Made by a program: the position numbers and the translations under genes. Shown piece by piece: positions 33,117-41,695 of a stretch of 64,000 nt of DNA; the first letter of the stretch is position 1, and every line of letters begins with the position of its first letter. The notes under the pieces are model-generated. The model was given only the letters and a program-made list of their open reading frames with translations, was not told where the DNA came from and searched no databases. This DNA comes from Geodermatophilus siccatus (GTDB taxonomy: Bacteria; Actinomycetota; Actinomycetes; Mycobacteriales; Geodermatophilaceae): NCBI RefSeq assembly GCF_900103785.1, contig NZ_FNHE01000011.1, forward strand, positions 62,001-126,000, given 5' to 3'.

Positions 33117-34208
33117 TCAGCCCGCGGGTTCCCGTGCGGGGAGGGCGTCCAGCGAGCGGCGCACGGTCTGGACGACGTCCCCGGCGACGAACAGGTCGTC
33201 GGCAGAGGTGGCCCGCGCCTGCCGGACCGCGTCGGTGAACTCGTGCAGGCAGGTCTCGGTCCGGCGCAGTGCCTCGGGGTCGGCGGCCGCGTCCTCCACC
33301 GAGCGGAGCGCGGCGGCCAGCGCGGCGAGGGTGCGGGCCGCGGGCGGGCGCAGCGTCGGGCCGAGCGCGACCCGCTCGAAGTCGGCCCGCTCGGTCTCGG
33401 CGATCACCTGGGTCAGCTGCTCGACCATCAGGCTCAGCCGCTCCAGCGCCCGGGCCTGCCGGTACTGGGCCTCCGCGGCGGCGCGGTGGTGGCGGGCCCG
33501 GCGGTTGCCCCGGCGCGCCTCGGCGGCCTGCTGCACCGCGTCCCGCATCTGGGCGAGCACCGGGTCGATCCGGTGCGTGCGCTGCCGCCACTCGTCCTCG
33601 GTCGGCGGGTGCTCCTGCTGCAGCCCGTCGGCGAGGTCCTCGAGCTGGCCGGCCAGCGTGTCGCGCAGCGCCTGCAACTGCTCGGCGGCCGGCGCGAGCG
33701 GCAAGGGCGGGAAGGCGGCGGTGACCGCGAGGCCGATGACCGCACCGACGGCGGTCAGCCCCGTGTAGGCCACGACGAAGCCGGAGTCCTGCGTGCCGAG
33801 GACGAGCACGAACAGCGCCGAGGTCGCCGTCCAGCTGCCGGAGCTGCCCAGGTGCCGCCAGCCGGCCAGCAGCACGCTGGCGGCGGTCACCACGGCCAGG
33901 GCCCCGAGGCCGTCCCCGAGCACGGCCGAGACCCCGAGGGCGAGGGCGGCGCCGAGCGCGATCGCGGCGACCGACTGCAGGGAGCCGCGCACGGAGCCGC
34001 TCAGCGTCGTGGACGTGGCGATCACCGCGCCCAGCGGCGCGTAGTACGGGTACTGCTGGGCCGGGTCCAGGGGGAGCAGGACCGCCACGTGCCAGGCCAC
34101 CGCCGCGGCGAGGGCGGCCTTGACGGCCAGCCCGGCCCGCGGGTGGCGCGCCCAGGTCCGCCGCACCCGTCCCGGCCGGCCGAGGTACGGGCGCCGAGCG
34201 CCGCTCAC
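33117..34208 (-). CDS. FUSC / aromatic acid exporter family protein
   Basis: A 363-residue membrane protein of the fusaric acid resistance/ArAE type. The N-terminal half has about six membrane helices (LAVKAALAAAVAWHVAVLLP, YYAPLGAVIATSTTLSGSVR, SVAAIALGAALALGVSAVLG and others). The second half is a long cytoplasmic helical region (about 180-340) with many Arg, Glu and Gln, probably coiled coil. These proteins export aromatic acids or weak acids. GTG 34208 overlaps the UPF0303 stop (GTGA), so the two are coupled. Longer frames upstream are antisense artefacts. Substrate unknown. Confidence 0.87.
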   Translation of the reverse strand: MSGARRPYLGRPGRVRRTWARHPRAGLAVKAALAAAVAWHVAVLLPLDPAQQYPYYAPLGAVIATSTTLSGSVRGSLQSVAAIALGAALALGVSAVLGDGLGALAVVTAASVLLAGWRHLGSSGSWTATSALFVLVLGTQDSGFVVAYTGLTAVGAVIGLAVTAAFPPLPLAPAAEQLQALRDTLAGQLEDLADGLQQEHPPTEDEWRQRTHRIDPVLAQMRDAVQQAAEARRGNRRARHHRAAAEAQYRQARALERLSLMVEQLTQVIAETERADFERVALGPTLRPPAARTLAALAAALRSVEDAAADPEALRRTETCLHEFTDAVRQARATSADDLFVAGDVVQTVRRSLDALPAREPAG

Positions 34209-34675
34209 CGGCCGAGGTGCGCCCGGATCGCGGCGACCACCATGCGGTGGTCCTCGAGCTGCGGGAGCCCGGAGACGACGACCGCGCCGACCGGCCCCAC
34301 CGAGCGGACGACGACGGGGAACGCGCCGCCGTGGGCCGCGTAGAGGGCGGGGTCCAGGGCGAACTCCTCCTCGAACGTCGTCCCGCGCTCGATCGAGGCC
34401 TGCCGCACGTAGAGGCTGCTGTGCCCGAAGCGGTGGACGACGCGCGTCTTGCGCTGGATCCACGAGTCGTTGTCCGGGCTGGTGCCCGGCAGCGAGGCGT
34501 GGAAGAGCTGGTGACCGTGCCGGCTGATGTCGACCGCCACCGGGGCACCGTCCCGCCGCGCGGCCGCCACCAGCGCCGAGCCGAGGTCCCAGGCGTCGTC
34601 GTTGGTGAAGCCGGCGAACTGCAGCTCCTCCTCCTCGGCGGCGAGCTCGGCGAGGGACGGGGAGGAGTCGGTCAT
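34205..34675 (-). CDS. UPF0303 / heme-degrading-domain-like protein
   Basis: A 156-residue protein of the UPF0303 family (HbpS/GlcG-like fold): ELAAEEEELQFAGFTNDDAW, DLGSALVAAARRDGAPVAVD, HGHQLFHASLPGTSPDNDSW, IQRKTRVVHRFGHSSLYV, AAHGGAFPVVVRSVGPVG. The whole family pattern is present. Related domains bind heme or small molecules, but the role of UPF0303 is unproven. It is the first gene of a coupled pair with the FUSC exporter and divergent from YihY, with about 37 bp between. The association with an exporter suggests a small-molecule-binding role; that is inference. Confidence 0.88.
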   Translation of the reverse strand: MTDSSPSLAELAAEEEELQFAGFTNDDAWDLGSALVAAARRDGAPVAVDISRHGHQLFHASLPGTSPDNDSWIQRKTRVVHRFGHSSLYVRQASIERGTTFEEEFALDPALYAAHGGAFPVVVRSVGPVGAVVVSGLPQLEDHRMVVAAIRAHLGR

Positions 34676-34712
34676 GTCGCCTTCCTACCGCCTGACGCGG
34701 GAGGCTGTGCCC

Positions 34713-35693
34713 ATGAGGTGGACCGAGCGGGTCGACCGGTTCCAGCGCCGGCACCCGGCGGCCGGGTTCCCCATCGCGGTGATCTACAAGTTCATGGACG
34801 ACGACGGCCACTTCCTCGCCGCGCTGATCACCTACTACGGCTTCCTGTCGCTGTTCCCGACGCTGCTCCTGCTGGCCACCGTGCTCGGGCTGGTGCTGGC
34901 CGGGGACCCGGCGCTGCAGCAGCGGCTGCTGGACTCCGCGCTGGCGGAGTTCCCGGTGATCGGGCCGCAGCTGGCCCGGCCGGAGGGGCTCGGCGGCGGG
35001 GTCACCGGCATCGTGGTCGGCGGGCTGGTCGCCCTCTACGGGGCCCTGGGCATGGGCCAGGCCATCCAGCACGCCATGAACACGGTGTGGGCGGTGCCGC
35101 GGCACAGCCGGCCGGACCCGATCACCTCCCGAGGGCGCAGCCTGATGCTGCTGTGCACCCTGGGCCTGCTCGTGCTGGCCAGCACCGTCCTCTCCGCCCT
35201 CGGCAGCGGTGCGGCGGCCTACGGCGGCTTCAGCGGATGGCTGCACGTGCTGCTGACGGTCGCCTCGGTGCTCGCGAACGCCGCCGTCTTCGTGCTCGGG
35301 TTCCGCATCACCACCGTCCGCCGGCTCACCACCCGGCAGGTGCTGCCCGGCGCCCTGACCGCCGCGGTGCTGTGGCAGCTGCTGCAGTCCTTCGGCGGCG
35401 TCTACGTCGCCCGCGTGGTGGCCAACGCCAGCGCCGTCGACGCGGTCTTCGCGCTCGTCCTCGGGCTGCTGGCGTTCATCTACGTGGCAGCGGTCGCGCT
35501 GATGCTGTGCGTCGAGATCGACGTGGTCCGGGTCGACCACCTCCACCCCCGGGCGCTGCTCACGCCCTTCGTCGACCACAAGGACCTCACCGAGGGCGAC
35601 GAGCGGGTCTACTCGGACGCCGCGCGCGCCCAGCGGGCGGTGCAGCACCAGGAGGTCGACGTCCGCTTCGAGGCCGGGGACGACCGTCCGTGA
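34713..35693 (+). CDS. YihY/UPF0761 (BrkB-like) inner membrane protein
   Basis: A 326-residue protein with the YihY pattern: YKFMDDDGHFLAALITYYGF, LSLFPTLLLLATVLGL, then ALYGALGMGQAIQHAMNTVW, and later helices (LLALVLGLLAFIYVAAVALM). Six membrane helices. It was misnamed ribonuclease BN in old annotations; the present view is an inner membrane protein of unknown transport role. ATG 34713 has GGGAGG 8-9 nt upstream; a GTG two codons earlier and an ATG at 34674 are less likely. The C-terminal tail of about 50 residues is cytoplasmic and charged. Confidence 0.9.
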   Translation: MRWTERVDRFQRRHPAAGFPIAVIYKFMDDDGHFLAALITYYGFLSLFPTLLLLATVLGLVLAGDPALQQRLLDSALAEFPVIGPQLARPEGLGGGVTGIVVGGLVALYGALGMGQAIQHAMNTVWAVPRHSRPDPITSRGRSLMLLCTLGLLVLASTVLSALGSGAAAYGGFSGWLHVLLTVASVLANAAVFVLGFRITTVRRLTTRQVLPGALTAAVLWQLLQSFGGVYVARVVANASAVDAVFALVLGLLAFIYVAAVALMLCVEIDVVRVDHLHPRALLTPFVDHKDLTEGDERVYSDAARAQRAVQHQEVDVRFEAGDDRP

Positions 35694-35829
35694 TCCTCGG
35701 CGGGAGGCCGTGGACCCGGTCCCCGTCTCCCGTGCGAGATCGCGCGTTCCCGCACGGCCGGGCGACCGGAACCGTGCGGCACCGCCGATCTCGCCGGTCC
35801 GGCGGTCGGACGTGGCGGTCCGGCGGGGC

Positions 35830-35860
35830 TTGACCTCGAGTGCACTCGAGGTCCGACCAT
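35830..35860 (+). promoter_or_regulatory. SoxR/MerR-type promoter with 20-bp perfect palindrome
   Basis: TTGACC (-35, 35830-35835), 19-nt spacer, GACCAT (-10-like, 35855-35860). The spacer and -35 edge hold the perfect palindrome 35833-35852 (ACCTCGAGTG and its complement). It fits the SoxR box pattern CCTCnAG....CTnGAGG. A 19-nt spacer filled by a palindrome is the hallmark of MerR-family activation by DNA distortion. It reads toward the DrrAB-like genes. Confidence 0.75.
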
Positions 35861-35959
35861 CGCGGCAGGAAAACCGGTGGCGGCCCGATGAGTCCGGCGC
35901 GCACATTCCGTCGGAGGGGCAGAGGACGCTGCGACGCACCACCTGCTGAGGAGCCCGGG

Positions 35960-36943
35960 ATGACAGCCCAGCCAGCGCTCGCCATCGAGGCGGTCGGCCT
36001 CGAGAAGTCCTTCGGGGACACCCGGGCGGTGGCCGGCGTCGACCTCGCCGTCCCCGCCGGCGCCATCTACGGGGTCCTCGGACCCAACGGCGCCGGGAAG
36101 ACCACGACGATCCGGATGCTCGCCACGCTGGTCGAACCCGACGCCGGCAGCGCGCGGGTCCTGGGGCACGACGTGGTCGCCGAGTCCGACGCCGTCCGCG
36201 GCCTGGTCAGCCTCACCGGTCAGCTCGCCTCGGTCGACGAGGAGCTCACCGGCCGCGAGAACCTGGTGCTCGTCGGCCGGCTGCTCGGCCACCGCCGGGC
36301 CGCGGCGCGGGCCCGGGCCGACGAGCTGCTGGAGGCCTTCGGCGTCGCCGACGCCGCGGGCCGGCTGGTCAAGCACTGGTCCGGGGGCATGCGCCGCCGG
36401 CTGGACATCGCGGCCAGCATCGTCGTCACCCCGCAGCTGGTGTTCCTCGACGAGCCGACGACCGGGCTGGACCCGCGGTCGCGCAACCAGGTCTGGGAGA
36501 TCGCCCGGGCGCTGGCCGCCGCCGGGACGACCATCCTGCTCTGCACCCAGTACCTGGAGGAGGCCGACCAGCTGGCCGACGGCATCGCGGTCATCGACCG
36601 CGGCCGGGTCATCGCCGAGGGCACCCCCGGCCAGCTCAAGGCCTCGGTGGGCACCGGCTCGCTGCACGTGCGGCTGCTCGACCCCGGCCGCCGCGCGGAG
36701 GCCGCCCGCGTCCTCGAGGCCGCGGTCGGCACCGTGGTGCTGGAGCCGGACCCGGCCGCGCTCTCCGCCGCCTGCGCGGACGCCGAGCGCGCAGCCGTCG
36801 GAGTCGGTGAGCTGGGGCGCGCGGGCGTCGGCGTCGCCGGCTTCTCCCTCGACCAGCCCAGCCTGGACGAGGTCTTCCTGGCCCTCACCGGCCACGTGGC
36901 CGAGCAGCAGCCCTCCGGGACCCTCGAGGAGCAGGCGTCATGA
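35960..36943 (+). CDS. ABC transporter ATP-binding protein, DrrA (daunorubicin resistance) family
   Basis: A 327-residue ATPase of the DrrA family. Walker [22 protein letters not shown]-loop [19 protein letters not shown], signature [17 protein letters not shown], Walker [22 protein letters not shown]-loop [19 protein letters not shown], and the DrrA C-terminal domain (about 230-320). With the next gene it forms an exporter for drugs or lipids. ATG 35960 follows GAGGAG; an in-frame ATG at 35888 would add 24 Arg-rich residues and is less likely. The upstream SoxR/MerR-type promoter suggests induction by redox-active compounds. Confidence 0.93.
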   Translation: MTAQPALAIEAVGLEKSFGDTRAVAGVDLAVPAGAIYGVLGPNGAGKTTTIRMLATLVEPDAGSARVLGHDVVAESDAVRGLVSLTGQLASVDEELTGRENLVLVGRLLGHRRAAARARADELLEAFGVADAAGRLVKHWSGGMRRRLDIAASIVVTPQLVFLDEPTTGLDPRSRNQVWEIARALAAAGTTILLCTQYLEEADQLADGIAVIDRGRVIAEGTPGQLKASVGTGSLHVRLLDPGRRAEAARVLEAAVGTVVLEPDPAALSAACADAERAAVGVGELGRAGVGVAGFSLDQPSLDEVFLALTGHVAEQQPSGTLEEQAS

Positions 36944-37776
36944 CCGCCACGACCACCGCACCCGGCTCCGCCGACACCGCCGCCGTCCGCCGGGCCATCG
37001 CCGACACCGTGCGGCCGGCCCGCCCCGGTCGCCTGTCGACCGCGCTGACCTTCGGCTGGCGCGGCATGCTGAAGGTCAAGCACGTGCCCGAGCAGCTGCT
37101 CGACGTCACGGTCACGCCGGTGATGTTCCTGCTGCTGTTCACCTACCTGTTCGGCGGCGCCATCGCGGGCTCGACCAGCGCCTACCTCGACTACACCCTG
37201 CCGGGGCTGCTGGTCATGTCGGTGCTGTTCACCACCGTCTACTCGGGCGTCTCGCTGAACACCGACCTCACCAAGGGCGTGGTCGACCGGTTCCGCTCGC
37301 TGCCGATCTGGCGGCCGGCGCCGCTGCTGGGGTCGCTCCTGGGCGACAGCGTCCGCTACGTCGTGGCCGGCACGGTGATCATCGCGGTCGGCGTCGCCCT
37401 GGGGTACCGGCCGGACGGCGGGGTCGGCGGGGCGCTCGCGGCACTGGCGCTGGTCGTCGTCTTCTCGTTCGGGCTGTCGTGGGTGTTCTCGGTGCTCGGG
37501 CTGCTGATGCGCTCGCCCAACGCGGTGATGAACGCCGGGTTCATGGGCATCTTCCCGCTGACGTTCCTGTCCAACGTCTTCGTCGACCCGGCCACGCTGC
37601 CCGGCCCGCTGGAGGCGTTCGTCGAGGTGAACCCGATCTCGGTGCTGGCCACCGCCTCCCGCTCGCTCATGGCCGGCGCCCCCGACGGCACCGCCATCGC
37701 GGTCTCCCTGGCCGTGGCCGCGGCGCTGGCCGCGGTGTTCCTCCCGGTCACGACCCGCCTCTACCGCAGCCGCTGA
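36940..37776 (+). CDS. ABC-2 type transporter permease, DrrB family
   Basis: A 278-residue permease with six membrane helices ([40 protein letters not shown], then [20 protein letters not shown]) and the DrrB-type EAA-like region [20 protein letters not shown]. It ends with a helix and a short basic tail. The ATG overlaps the TGA of the ATPase gene (ATGA), so the subunits are co-translated. Function: membrane half of the putative drug/lipid exporter; substrate unknown. Confidence 0.93.
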   Translation: MTATTTAPGSADTAAVRRAIADTVRPARPGRLSTALTFGWRGMLKVKHVPEQLLDVTVTPVMFLLLFTYLFGGAIAGSTSAYLDYTLPGLLVMSVLFTTVYSGVSLNTDLTKGVVDRFRSLPIWRPAPLLGSLLGDSVRYVVAGTVIIAVGVALGYRPDGGVGGALAALALVVVFSFGLSWVFSVLGLLMRSPNAVMNAGFMGIFPLTFLSNVFVDPATLPGPLEAFVEVNPISVLATASRSLMAGAPDGTAIAVSLAVAAALAAVFLPVTTRLYRSR

Positions 37777-38026
37777 GGGCCGCCGTGACGGCCGAGGTGC
37801 CGTCGGACCCGGACCCGTCGGGGTCGGTGCGGCCGCCGGGAAAAGCGGTGGCGTCGTCCGTCACGTCCCGAGGAGCGTTTCCGTCGGTAGGGGAGAGCAG
37901 GGTGAGCACCCCACCGAGGAGAGGAGCGGCATGACCGCACGACCGGGCCACGCGGGTGTCCTTGTGGCGCTCCCGCCGGGGGGGCGAGCATGGGCACCCT
38001 GGCGCACCCGGCGAAGAGGAGCCGAC

Positions 38027-38197
38027 ATGGAGCCCGACCCGCGCGAACCCACTGGAGACCTCGGCTACGACATGGCGCACGAGGTGACCGGCCGGCCCCG
38101 CCCCCAGGACGAGGCCCCGCACCCTCCTGCGGAGGACACCCGCGACGACGCCGCGGGGGACTACGGCTACGACGAGGCGCACGACTTCCGGCGCTGA
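38027..38197 (+). CDS. Small acidic protein with repeated GYD-AHD motif
   Basis: A 56-residue protein with two similar segments, GDLGYDMAHEV and GDYGYDEAHDFRR, flanking a Pro/Asp/Glu-rich linker. No family is recognised. ATG 38027 has GAGGAG 7 nt upstream; an ATG at 37931 in the same frame also has a good GAGGAG site and would add 32 residues, so two forms are possible. The 250 bp between the permease stop and this gene hold no other feature I can support. Confidence 0.6.
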   Translation: MEPDPREPTGDLGYDMAHEVTGRPRPQDEAPHPPAEDTRDDAAGDYGYDEAHDFRR

Positions 38198-38267
38198 CGG
38201 CCCTGCCCCGGCGTGGCGGCGCCGCGCCGGGGTAGGGGAGGGGCACCCCTCGACCCCAGGGAGCGTC

Positions 38268-39479
38268 GTGGCCGACCGCAGCTCACCCCGATCCGCTCTC
38301 GGTGCTCTCCTCGGCGGGCTGGTCCGCGCGCCCGAGCTGCGCACCGACGACGAGCGCTCGGCCTCGCGGCTCGAGCTCTTCTTCGACCTGGCCTTCGTCC
38401 TCGTCGTCGCCGAACTGGCCATCGACTTCCGCGCCGACGTCACCTGGCACGGGGAGCTGGTGTTCGCCGGGCTGTTCACCACCGTCTGGTGGGCGTGGGT
38501 CAGCTCGACCCTCTACGCCAACCGGTTCGACCACGACGACGTCGTCTACCGCTTGCTCAAGCTCGGCAGCATGGCCGCCGTCGTCGGGATGGCCGCCACC
38601 GCCACCGAGGCGACCGGCACCTACTTCGGCGTCTTCGTCGGCTGCCAGCTGGTGCTGCGGGCGACGCTGTTCCTCCAGTACCTCCGTGCCCACCGGCACG
38701 TGGCCGGTGCCCGGCCGATCGCCCGGCTGTACATGATCGGCACCGTCATCGGGGCGCTGCTGTGGGCGGTGTCCCTCGCGGTGCCGCGGCCGATCGGGTT
38801 CGCCCTGTGGGCCGCCGCGATCCTGGTCGAGGTGCTGGTGCCGCTGGTGGCCACGCGCTCGTCGGCCGACGTCCCGCTGCACGTCGAGCACCTGCCCGAG
38901 CGGTTCGCGCTCTTCGTGATCCTGGTGCTCGGCGAGTCGGTGGCCGGCATCGCCCACGGGCTGCACTCCGCCCACTGGACCGGCTCCGGACTGCTGGTCG
39001 CCGCGCTGGGCTTCGTCCTGGCCGCGGCGCTGTGGTGGAGCTACTTCGACCTGGCCGGGGCCCGCGCCAAGCAGTTGCTCAGCGAGGTGGGCGGGGAGCG
39101 CAGCGACCACTCGCACGACGTGTACGTCTTCGGGCAGCTGCCGCTGACCCTGGCGCTGGCCACCATCGGCGCGGGGCTGGAGCTGGCCGTCGTGCAGAGC
39201 GGCGAGGGCGAGGTGCCGACCGGCACCCGGCTGGTGCTGGCCGGCGGGGTGGTCGTCTACCTGCTGTCGGTGGCCGTCACCGAGGTGGGGATGTCGAAGA
39301 AGGGAGCACGGCGCGGGTTGTGGTGGCCGGTCGTCGCGGCCGCCGTCGCGGCCGTGGACGTCGTGCTGGAGCTGCCGGCCGCCGTCGTGGTCGGCGCGCT
39401 GGCCGCGGTCGTCGTCGCCGTGGTGGTCATCGGGCTGGTCGAGCGGTCCACCGGGCGGGTGGCCGTCGAGGAGGTCTGA
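38268..39479 (+). CDS. Low temperature requirement protein A (LtrA) family
   Basis: A 403-residue membrane protein of the LtrA family. Signature near the N-terminus: RLELFFDLAFVLVVAELAID, then TTVWWAWVSSTLYANRFDHD; later ERFALFVILVLGESVAGIAH and ALWWSYFDLAGARAK. About ten membrane helices. The family is named for a Listeria cold-growth locus, but its biochemical role is unknown. GTG 38268 follows GGGAG. It converges with the TMEM175-like gene, only 7 bp between the stops. Confidence 0.9.
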   Translation: MADRSSPRSALGALLGGLVRAPELRTDDERSASRLELFFDLAFVLVVAELAIDFRADVTWHGELVFAGLFTTVWWAWVSSTLYANRFDHDDVVYRLLKLGSMAAVVGMAATATEATGTYFGVFVGCQLVLRATLFLQYLRAHRHVAGARPIARLYMIGTVIGALLWAVSLAVPRPIGFALWAAAILVEVLVPLVATRSSADVPLHVEHLPERFALFVILVLGESVAGIAHGLHSAHWTGSGLLVAALGFVLAAALWWSYFDLAGARAKQLLSEVGGERSDHSHDVYVFGQLPLTLALATIGAGLELAVVQSGEGEVPTGTRLVLAGGVVVYLLSVAVTEVGMSKKGARRGLWWPVVAAAVAAVDVVLELPAAVVVGALAAVVVAVVVIGLVERSTGRVAVEEV

Positions 39480-39486
39480 GACCGGT

Positions 39487-40092
39487 TCAGCGCGCCCGGC
39501 GGGCGAGCAGCCGGCGCACCGGGTCCGGCAGGAAGAGCAGCAACAGCGCGAGGTAGCCGACCGCCGGGACGGCGACACCGAGGACGAGGGCGACTCCGAA
39601 GGCCGCCGTGGTGAGCAGGGAGCCCGTCGGGTCGTCCTCCGTGCCGTCGTAGCCGTGCCGGCGCAGGTGCGGCCGGCCGGAGACCATCAGGCTCAGCACG
39701 GTCAGGCAGGCCGAGCTCAGGGTCATCGTCCCGATGTAGAGCGCGATCCCCAGCCGGGTGCTGTTCCCGTAGACGGCGGCCACCTCGGTGGCGAAGGGCA
39801 GCAGCACGATCGTCAGCGTCCAGAGCAGGTTCACCAGCACGAACGGCCGGTCGTAGGAGCCGACCCGCTCGACGATCCGGTGGTGCACCAGCCACAGCTG
39901 GGCAATCACCGCGAAGCTCAGCGCGAAGGCGCCGAACCGGCCGGCCTCGTCGGCCAGCAGGGTGTCGAGGTCCAGCGTCGCACCCTCGTCGGGGAGGACG
40001 TCGACCAACGGCAGGACGAGCAGCGTGATGGCGATCGCCACGACGGCGTCGAGGAAGGTGATCAGCCGGTCGAGGCCCCGGTCGGTGCGCAC
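39487..40092 (-). CDS. TMEM175 (DUF1211) family potassium channel-like protein
   Basis: A 201-residue membrane protein with six hydrophobic segments. Helix 1 RLITFLDAVVAIAITLLVLP corresponds to the family's R-x-x-x-F-S-D-A-V-x-A-I-A-I-T pore motif, with the usual Ser-Asp changed to Leu-Asp. Bacterial TMEM175 proteins form tetrameric leak K+ channels with a hydrophobic gate from helix 1. Also AVIAQLWLVHHRIVERV and VLVNLLWTLTIVLLPFATEV, typical of the family. GTG 40092 is the start. Convergent with ltrA. Confidence 0.88.
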   Translation of the reverse strand: MRTDRGLDRLITFLDAVVAIAITLLVLPLVDVLPDEGATLDLDTLLADEAGRFGAFALSFAVIAQLWLVHHRIVERVGSYDRPFVLVNLLWTLTIVLLPFATEVAAVYGNSTRLGIALYIGTMTLSSACLTVLSLMVSGRPHLRRHGYDGTEDDPTGSLLTTAAFGVALVLGVAVPAVGYLALLLLFLPDPVRRLLARRAR

Positions 40093-40171
40093 CCGCCGCA
40101 GGCTAGGGCGTGTTCGACGGACCCATGCCGACGGGAGCGCCGGTCAGGTGGCAGCTCCGCGAGGCCGACGG

Positions 40172-40202
40172 TGTGTCGGATACCGGGTTCGCATCCGACA
40201 CA
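40172..40202. promoter_or_regulatory. Perfect 10-bp inverted repeat
   Basis: TGTGTCGGAT - 11-nt loop - ATCCGACACA, in the 237-bp gap between the TMEM175-like and hydrolase genes. No adjacent stop codon or T tract, so an operator for either divergent gene is as likely as a structural RNA element. Nothing else is seen in the gap. Confidence 0.45.
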
Positions 40203-40329
40203 GCGTCGAACGCAGCGGAGCGCCGCCCGGGCGGTGCTGCCGGGGCTGGGGGTCCGTCGGACCCGCCCTGGGGCGCAGGTGACGAGGTGGGGCGGTCGGA
40301 GCGCCGACCGGCGGGGTAGGGGCCGGGGC

Positions 40330-41220
40330 ATGCGGGAGCGACCAGGCCACGGCGGACGACCCGGACCCCGGGAGGGCAGCATCCGACTGCCCGACGGGCG
40401 GGCGATGGCGTACGCCGAGTACGGCGATCCGGCGGGCCGGGTGGTGCTCGGCTGCCACGGCTCGCCGAGCTCCCGGCTGGAGCGCCACGTCGAGGACCCC
40501 GAGGACTACCGGCGCTGGGGGGTGCGGTTCGTCGTCCCGGACCGGCCGGGCTTCGGCCGGTCCGACCCGCAGCCGGGACGGCGGGTGGTCCACTGGCCCG
40601 ACGACGTGGCGCGGTTGCTCGACTCCCTGGACATCGGCGAGTTCTCCGTCCTCAGCCTCTCCGGCGGCGCCGCCTACGCACTGGCGTGCGCCGCCGCGTT
40701 CGGCCCCCGGGTGCGGGCTGTCGGGGTGCTGGGCGGGGCGCCGCCGCCCGACGTCCCGTGGCCCTGGCCGCAGTGGGTGCCCCGGCGGCTGCGGTCGGCC
40801 GCGCACCGGCCGTCGCCGGCGGCGGCGCTGCTGCGGCCGCTGTTCGCCCCCGTGGCGCTGCGTCCCGCGGCCATCCCGCGCTACCTGCAGGCGCGGCTCA
40901 ACCCGGCCGACCGGCGGGTGATCGGGCGTCCCGAGGTCCGGCGCATCCTGTCCGAGACCTTCACCGAGGGGCTGCGCAACGGCGCGGCCCCGCTCGCCGA
41001 GGACCGCGCGCTGCTGTTCCGGCCGTGGGGGTTCCCGCTGTCGTCGGTGGAGCAGCACGTGCACGTCTGGCACGGCACGCAGGACTGGCAGGTGCCCGCC
41101 GGGCTCGGCCGGGTGCTGGCCGCGATGCTGCCCAGTTGCACCGCGCACTGGCTGGTGGGCGAGGGCCACTTCGCCGTCTTCGACCACGCCGCGGAGGTCT
41201 ACGGCGCGCTGCGGCCCTGA
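40330..41220 (+). CDS. Alpha/beta hydrolase
   Basis: A 296-residue alpha/beta hydrolase: oxyanion LGCHGSPSSRLE, VPDRPGFGRSDPQPG, nucleophile elbow SVLSLSGGAAYALACAAAF, acid HVWHGTQDWQVPAGL and His in LVGEGHFAVFDHA. A helical cap (about 135-210) rich in Arg and Pro sits between. The HGSPSSR motif is shared with actinobacterial hydrolases of unknown substrate. ATG 40330 follows GTAGGGG by a short gap and may be leaderless. Monocistronic. Confidence 0.88.
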   Translation: MRERPGHGGRPGPREGSIRLPDGRAMAYAEYGDPAGRVVLGCHGSPSSRLERHVEDPEDYRRWGVRFVVPDRPGFGRSDPQPGRRVVHWPDDVARLLDSLDIGEFSVLSLSGGAAYALACAAAFGPRVRAVGVLGGAPPPDVPWPWPQWVPRRLRSAAHRPSPAAALLRPLFAPVALRPAAIPRYLQARLNPADRRVIGRPEVRRILSETFTEGLRNGAAPLAEDRALLFRPWGFPLSSVEQHVHVWHGTQDWQVPAGLGRVLAAMLPSCTAHWLVGEGHFAVFDHAAEVYGALRP

Positions 41221-41242
41221 CCGGCCGGGGGAGGATGCCCGC

Positions 41243-41683
41243 GTGCCCCGGCTGCTCGTCGTCCACCACACGCCCTCGCCGTCCCTGCAGGCCGTGCTCG
41301 TGGCGGTGCGCGAGGGCGTGGCGCTGGTCGAGGAGGTCGAGCTCGAGGTGCGCCCGGCGCTCTCGGCCGGTGCCGCGGACCTGCTCGCCGCCGACGGCGT
41401 CCTGCTCGGGACGCCGGCCAACATCGGCTACATGTCCGGGGCGCTCAAGCACTTCTTCGACACCGTCTACTACCCGTGCCTGGACGCCACCGTCGGTCTC
41501 CCGTACGGCGTGTACGTGCACGGCAACGACGACACCGCGGGCGCGCTGCGCAGCATCGAGCGGATCACCGGCGCGCTGCGGTGGAAGCAGGTCGCCGCGC
41601 CGCTGAGCCTCACCGGCGCGCCCGGCCCGGCCGACCTCGAGGCCGTCCGCGAGCTGGCGGCCACCGTCGCCGTCCAGCTGTAG
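41243..41683 (+). CDS. Flavodoxin family protein
   Basis: A 146-residue flavodoxin-fold protein: LLVVHHTPSPSLQAVLVAVR (phosphate loop THS/TPS-type), ADGVLLGTPANIGYMSGALK (typical GTPANIGYMSG FMN loop) and HGNDDTAGALRSIERI. It likely binds FMN and could act as NAD(P)H-dependent reductase or electron carrier. The NIGYMSG segment is conserved in this actinobacterial subgroup. GTG 41243 lies 22 bp after the hydrolase stop, so the two may be co-transcribed. Substrate unknown. Confidence 0.87.
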   Translation: MPRLLVVHHTPSPSLQAVLVAVREGVALVEEVELEVRPALSAGAADLLAADGVLLGTPANIGYMSGALKHFFDTVYYPCLDATVGLPYGVYVHGNDDTAGALRSIERITGALRWKQVAAPLSLTGAPGPADLEAVRELAATVAVQL

Positions 41684-41695
41684 CGCAGCGCCCGT

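Noticed and set aside
40110..40319. Short plus-strand frame before the alpha/beta hydrolase
   Set aside because: Low-complexity Gly/Ala/Pro sequence crossing the inverted repeat at 40172; no ribosome site or homology.
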